Part shown: in pieces, positions 13,857-16,550 of the stretch
How the letters are laid out: each line of letters begins with the position of its first letter
Numbering within the stretch: position 1 is the stretch's first letter
From: Halovenus sp.
GTDB taxonomy: Archaea > Halobacteriota > Halobacteria > Halobacteriales > Haloarculaceae
NCBI GenBank assembly: GCA_028274925.1
Contig: JAQCNR010000174.1
Location: forward strand, 1-16,550
Length of the DNA stretch: 16,550 bases
Reading direction: 5' to 3'
The notes under the pieces: model-generated
Database searches by the model: none
Seen by the model: only the letters and a program-made list of their open reading frames with translations
Told to the model about the DNA's origin: nothing
Position numbers and translations under genes: made by a program

Positions 13857-13864
13857 GTTTAAAC
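13857..13864 (-). promoter_or_regulatory. Candidate distal TATA box for the coiled-coil gene
   Basis: GTTTAAAC is a perfect 8-bp palindrome and the only AT-rich TATA-like element in the 204-bp gap 13700-13903. At normal spacing transcription would begin near 13834, leaving an unusually long leader (about 135 nt) for a haloarchaeal gene. Confidence 0.4.
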
Positions 13865-13903
13865 ATTCCGGTCGGATGACTCCTTGACTGCCGTTCCCAC
13901 GGC

Positions 13904-15754
13904 TCAGGGCCACAGGGCGAGGTCGTAGCTGTTCGTCACCTGGCCCGCGTCGTAGGACAGTTCGAGCGTGACCTGACTCACCTCCTCGCCGAGGCCGACC
14001 GACCCGCCGGTCCAGCGACCGCTCGCACCGACGGTCAACTCGGCGCTCCCAGCAACGTTGTCGGTCTCCCAGTGAAGCTCTCCGGAGAATGCCCGTGGCG
14101 TGTCGTTGATCACAGTAACGGTACTGTCCATCTCACTCGGTGTGCTCAGAAACGCCTGTACTGGCTCGAATCCCTGACGAACCGTCTCGACGGCTGTTTT
14201 CTCCTCGCCGTCCGCACCGTACACTCCCATCCCCGCACCCGACGCCGTATCGCGCAGGGCGAAGGTAATCGCACCACGGCGCTCGCGGCGAAGATGTTCA
14301 ACCAGTTGTCGAAGCAACTGAGACTGGTACTGCTGGGACTGCTCGACACCGCCGTCGACGTGTCTGTCGTGTTTCTCGGCGTCGAAGCTGGAAATCGCTC
14401 CCGTTGCGTCTGAGTCGGCGAGCGCGCCGGCACCGAACTCCGCGACGACGCTTGCGGGGTAGCGGCTCAGAAGCTCCGCGATATCGCCTGCGTCACCGTA
14501 GGACCAGCCGGGGTAGTACGAGCCAATCTCACTCCCGACGCCGGGGCCGCCGACGACTGGGAACGATGGGCGGTGGTCCGGCAGTGCCGTCGCCACCTCT
14601 TCGGCAGGACTGGTGTCGTAGTTCGAGCGCCACGCACGATAGCGAAAGCGGAGTTGGTCGAGTGTGCCCGTCCCAAGCCCGGCGTCGAAGGCGTCGACCG
14701 GGTCGTCGTGAGCAGATGTGACCGCGAGCGCGGGGTAGCGGCTGTACTGGCGGTCGAGCGCCCGTGCGCGGTCGATCCCAACAGCCGTCTCGAACGACCC
14801 GGGACCGGTCAGCGGCAGGTCCTGCCAGACGAGCAGCCCAGCCGCAGAACAGCGTTCGTAGAACTCCTCGGAGAGGACGTGTCCGTGGGCGCGCACGAGG
14901 TTTGCATTACACTCGATGGCGCGGTCGATATCGGCTACGTCGTCGGTGAGCACGTTGAGTCCACGAATCGAGATGGGTTCGCCGTTGGCCACGAGTCGTC
15001 CGTCGTCGAACTCGATATCACAGATACCGGTTGTACAGCTGTATTCGGTCTCACCGAGTTTCGCGCGGAGTGTATACTGGTGCTGGTCGCCCAGACCACG
15101 TGGCCACCACAGTTCCGGGTCGTGGACATCGACGGTGTGTTCGACAACCGTCCTGCCAGCCGCGTCGGTTTCGACGCTGCCGCGTTGCATCATGCCCCGC
15201 GATTTGGTGTCGCCCGCTGGCCGAATCGAGTAGGTGATATGGTCGTCGATTGGGCCGTCGGTGAGCACGGTTGTCCGGAGTTCGAGTTGCACGCCGTCGT
15301 CGCTGACCACCGGCGACACGTCGATGCGGTCGACACAGGGCAGGGCGTGTGATTCGAGGGCAGCACCCCACCAGATTCCCGGCACAGACTGCTCGGCTGG
15401 AACGAGGTCCGTGTCGTGGATGCCACCGAAGCGGTCAGTTGGTGCGTGGCAGGTGACCGTGAGGTCGTTCTCCTCGTCTGGCTCGAAGGGGATGCGCAGC
15501 GGTCGGAAGTACGTGCCGTGCTCGACGGTCCCCTCACCGTCAAACCGGTCGCCAGTCAGTTCGACCTCGGTGTCTGCGTACAGTCCCCGAAGTTCCAGGA
15601 CAGCGATGTCATCCGCAGGCTCGCGCGGGTCCGCAAACGAAGTCGTGTACTCGACAACGTCCGCCCCCGCAAACGCCGTCGGTCGGCCAGGAACAGTGAC
15701 CGACTGCTCGGACGCGTCAGTCTCTGGAGTCGTGGCCCGCCACTCATCGAACAT
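13904..15754 (-). CDS. GH2-like (beta-mannosidase-type) protein, probably catalytically altered
   Basis: The 616-aa cytoplasmic protein has the order of glycoside hydrolase family 2. The N-terminal jelly-roll sugar-binding region is about residues 20-140 (YFRPLRIPFEP, GIWWGAALESHALP). An Ig-like domain spans about 141-245 and ends with DPELWWPRGLGDQHQYTL. A TIM-barrel region follows from about 250 (ANGEPISIRGLNVL, AGLLVWQDLPL at 305-315). The nucleophile region VVAEFGAGAL (E439) resembles the SEFG motif. The acid/base position, usually (G)NNE or WNE after HPS, instead reads YPALAVTSAHDDP (340-352), so the key Glu is missing. The ~130-residue C-terminus is another beta domain. I chose the ATG at 15754 because a GGTATAGCC element lies 27 nt upstream (leaderless) and a longer frame would enter the divergent gene. 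The function may be sugar binding or altered hydrolysis; substrate unknown. Confidence 0.75.
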   Translation of the reverse strand: MFDEWRATTPETDASEQSVTVPGRPTAFAGADVVEYTTSFADPREPADDIAVLELRGLYADTEVELTGDRFDGEGTVEHGTYFRPLRIPFEPDEENDLTVTCHAPTDRFGGIHDTDLVPAEQSVPGIWWGAALESHALPCVDRIDVSPVVSDDGVQLELRTTVLTDGPIDDHITYSIRPAGDTKSRGMMQRGSVETDAAGRTVVEHTVDVHDPELWWPRGLGDQHQYTLRAKLGETEYSCTTGICDIEFDDGRLVANGEPISIRGLNVLTDDVADIDRAIECNANLVRAHGHVLSEEFYERCSAAGLLVWQDLPLTGPGSFETAVGIDRARALDRQYSRYPALAVTSAHDDPVDAFDAGLGTGTLDQLRFRYRAWRSNYDTSPAEEVATALPDHRPSFPVVGGPGVGSEIGSYYPGWSYGDAGDIAELLSRYPASVVAEFGAGALADSDATGAISSFDAEKHDRHVDGGVEQSQQYQSQLLRQLVEHLRRERRGAITFALRDTASGAGMGVYGADGEEKTAVETVRQGFEPVQAFLSTPSEMDSTVTVINDTPRAFSGELHWETDNVAGSAELTVGASGRWTGGSVGLGEEVSQVTLELSYDAGQVTNSYDLALWP

Positions 15755-15776
15755 GTTACTCGCCGCGTCCCCTGCC

Positions 15777-15785
15777 GGTATAGCC
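15777..15785 (-). promoter_or_regulatory. TATA-like element for the GH2-like gene
   Basis: On the minus strand GGCTATACC is centred 27 nt before the ATG at 15754, the classic spacing for a leaderless haloarchaeal transcript. It supports that start codon. The rest of the 85-bp divergent gap shows no clear TATA box for the plus-strand gene. Confidence 0.55.
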
Positions 15786-15839
15786 TTTTCGCGTTTCGGT
15801 AGGGTAACGACTATCGGCGTCGCTGCCGTTGAACGCAGT

Positions 15840-16550
15840 ATGACAAACAGTTCGCTCAACAGGCCCGCCCGGACGGCCGTCGAGCAGTGCATGAATCTCC
15901 AGCCCGAGGAATCCTGTGCCATCGTCACCGACGACAAGCGACAGGCCATCGCGGAAGCGCTGTACAGCGTCGCCGCCGAGATAACCGACGAGACGGTGCT
16001 ACTGCGATATCCGCCGGGCAACCAGCACGGCGAGGAGCCACCGGAACCGGTCGCGGCCGCGATTCAGCACAGCGATGTCGTGCTCGCGCCGACGACGAAA
16101 AGTCTCAGTCACACGACTGCCCGTGTCGACGCGACGGAGGCGGGTGCGCGCATGGCGACACTGCCCGGTATCACGGACGGCGTCTTCCTGATGGGGCTGG
16201 ACGCCGACTACGAGCGCATCCGCAAAGAGTGTGCAAACGTGCTCGCACAGGTCGAAGGCGCAGATGAGATTCGCGTCACCTCGCCACAGGGCACCGACAT
16301 CACCTTCGAGCCGGGCGACAGGGAGTGGCGAGAGGACACCGGCATCGTCCACAACCCGGGCGAGTTCTCGAACCTTCCCGCGGGCGAGGTGTTCGTCAGC
16401 CCCGAAACCGCCGATGGAACCGTCGTTGTGGACGGGACAATGATGCCACACGGCAAACTCGACGACGGCCAGACCATCGAGTACACCGTCGAGGATGGGA
16501 TGGTAACCAGCGTCGAAGACGACGCGCTCCGAGAAGAAGTCGAGGCGGCC
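15840..16550 (+). CDS. M29-type aminopeptidase, N-terminal part (partial)
   Basis: The frame runs from an ATG at 15840 to the right edge, giving 237 codons with the C-terminus missing. The sequence matches the COG2309 (aminopeptidase T/AmpS, M29) group: VLAPTTKSLSHTTAR, ARMATLPGIT and especially NPGEFSNLPAGEVFVSPE. There, the Glu of the LP-x-GEVF motif corresponds to the first metal ligand of M29 enzymes. The remaining ligands (a second Glu, His, Tyr and the C-terminal His-x-Asp) would lie beyond the window, so activity cannot be judged. The enzyme would be a cytoplasmic metallo-aminopeptidase that trims N-terminal residues from peptides. Related dioxygenase-like NicX proteins share this fold and are the main alternative. 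It is divergent from the GH2-like gene with an 85-bp gap. Confidence 0.8.
   Translation, partial: MTNSSLNRPARTAVEQCMNLQPEESCAIVTDDKRQAIAEALYSVAAEITDETVLLRYPPGNQHGEEPPEPVAAAIQHSDVVLAPTTKSLSHTTARVDATEAGARMATLPGITDGVFLMGLDADYERIRKECANVLAQVEGADEIRVTSPQGTDITFEPGDREWREDTGIVHNPGEFSNLPAGEVFVSPETADGTVVVDGTMMPHGKLDDGQTIEYTVEDGMVTSVEDDALREEVEAA

Noticed and set aside
14573..15352. 259-aa plus-strand frame inside the GH2-like gene
   Set aside because: It is a shadow of the GH2-like reading frame, with Arg/Val-rich composition and no family features.
15755..16021. N-terminal 89-residue extension of the GH2-like protein
   Set aside because: It would be antisense to the aminopeptidase start and rich in Ser/Thr/Arg; a TATA element at the right distance supports the ATG at 15754.
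1..16550. Mobile elements, CRISPR arrays, tRNA or rRNA genes, defence islands
   Set aside because: No transposase or integrase motifs, spaced direct repeats, tRNA-like cloverleaf or T-loop sequences, or restriction-nuclease genes were found; the methylase alone does not make a defence system.

Overview
The window is chromosomal DNA from a haloarchaeon (class Halobacteria). The evidence is high G+C, very acidic predicted proteins, a TATA-binding protein gene, an archaeal diadenylate cyclase (DacZ), MptE-type pterin biosynthesis, AT-rich TATA boxes about 27 nt upstream of several start codons (leaderless transcripts), and a roughly tenfold shortage of the tetranucleotide CTAG. I cannot assign a genus. 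It looks like core chromosome: I see no insertion sequence, integrase, tRNA, rRNA, CRISPR array or prophage gene. No gap between genes exceeds about 210 bases.

Left part, minus strand (1-3857): the membrane half of a sensor histidine kinase that runs off the left edge; a TIGR00725/SLOG-fold protein; a tightly coupled dacZ-mscS pair (c-di-AMP synthesis plus a small-conductance mechanosensitive channel, presumably one osmotic-response unit); and the tRNA G10 methyltransferase gene trmG10. A 166-bp AT-rich divergent promoter region separates trmG10 from tbp (4024-4584, plus strand). Next comes a small unknown acidic protein, whose 3' end overlaps a minus-strand beta-class DNA methyltransferase gene. 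That methyltransferase is translationally coupled to hisG, the first enzyme of histidine biosynthesis.

Middle (7022-9699, plus strand): a zinc-ribbon CPBP intramembrane protease overlaps a [2Fe-2S] ferredoxin gene by ATGA, and is followed by a 5'-methylthioadenosine/S-adenosylhomocysteine deaminase. After that comes a secreted, sequon-rich protein with tandem AGPPE repeats and a polyacidic tail (9852-10658).

Right part: a dihydropteroate synthase homologue and MptE (6-hydroxymethyl-7,8-dihydropterin pyrophosphokinase) lie in the same direction and form a two-step pterin/folate module. They are separated by 142 bp that carry a strong 15-bp inverted repeat next to the mptE TATA box. Then come, on the minus strand, a long coiled-coil protein and a GH2-like protein that seems to lack its acid/base glutamate. 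Finally, on the plus strand, there is the N-terminal part of an M29-type aminopeptidase that runs off the right edge.

I do not see a complete, clearly new multi-gene system such as a defence cassette. The items most worth a second look are the inverted-repeat leader before mptE, the degenerate GH2 protein, the coupled zinc-ribbon protease and ferredoxin pair, the AGPPE-repeat secreted protein, the unusual DHPS loops with a C-terminal extension, and the orphan methyltransferase set against CTAG depletion.
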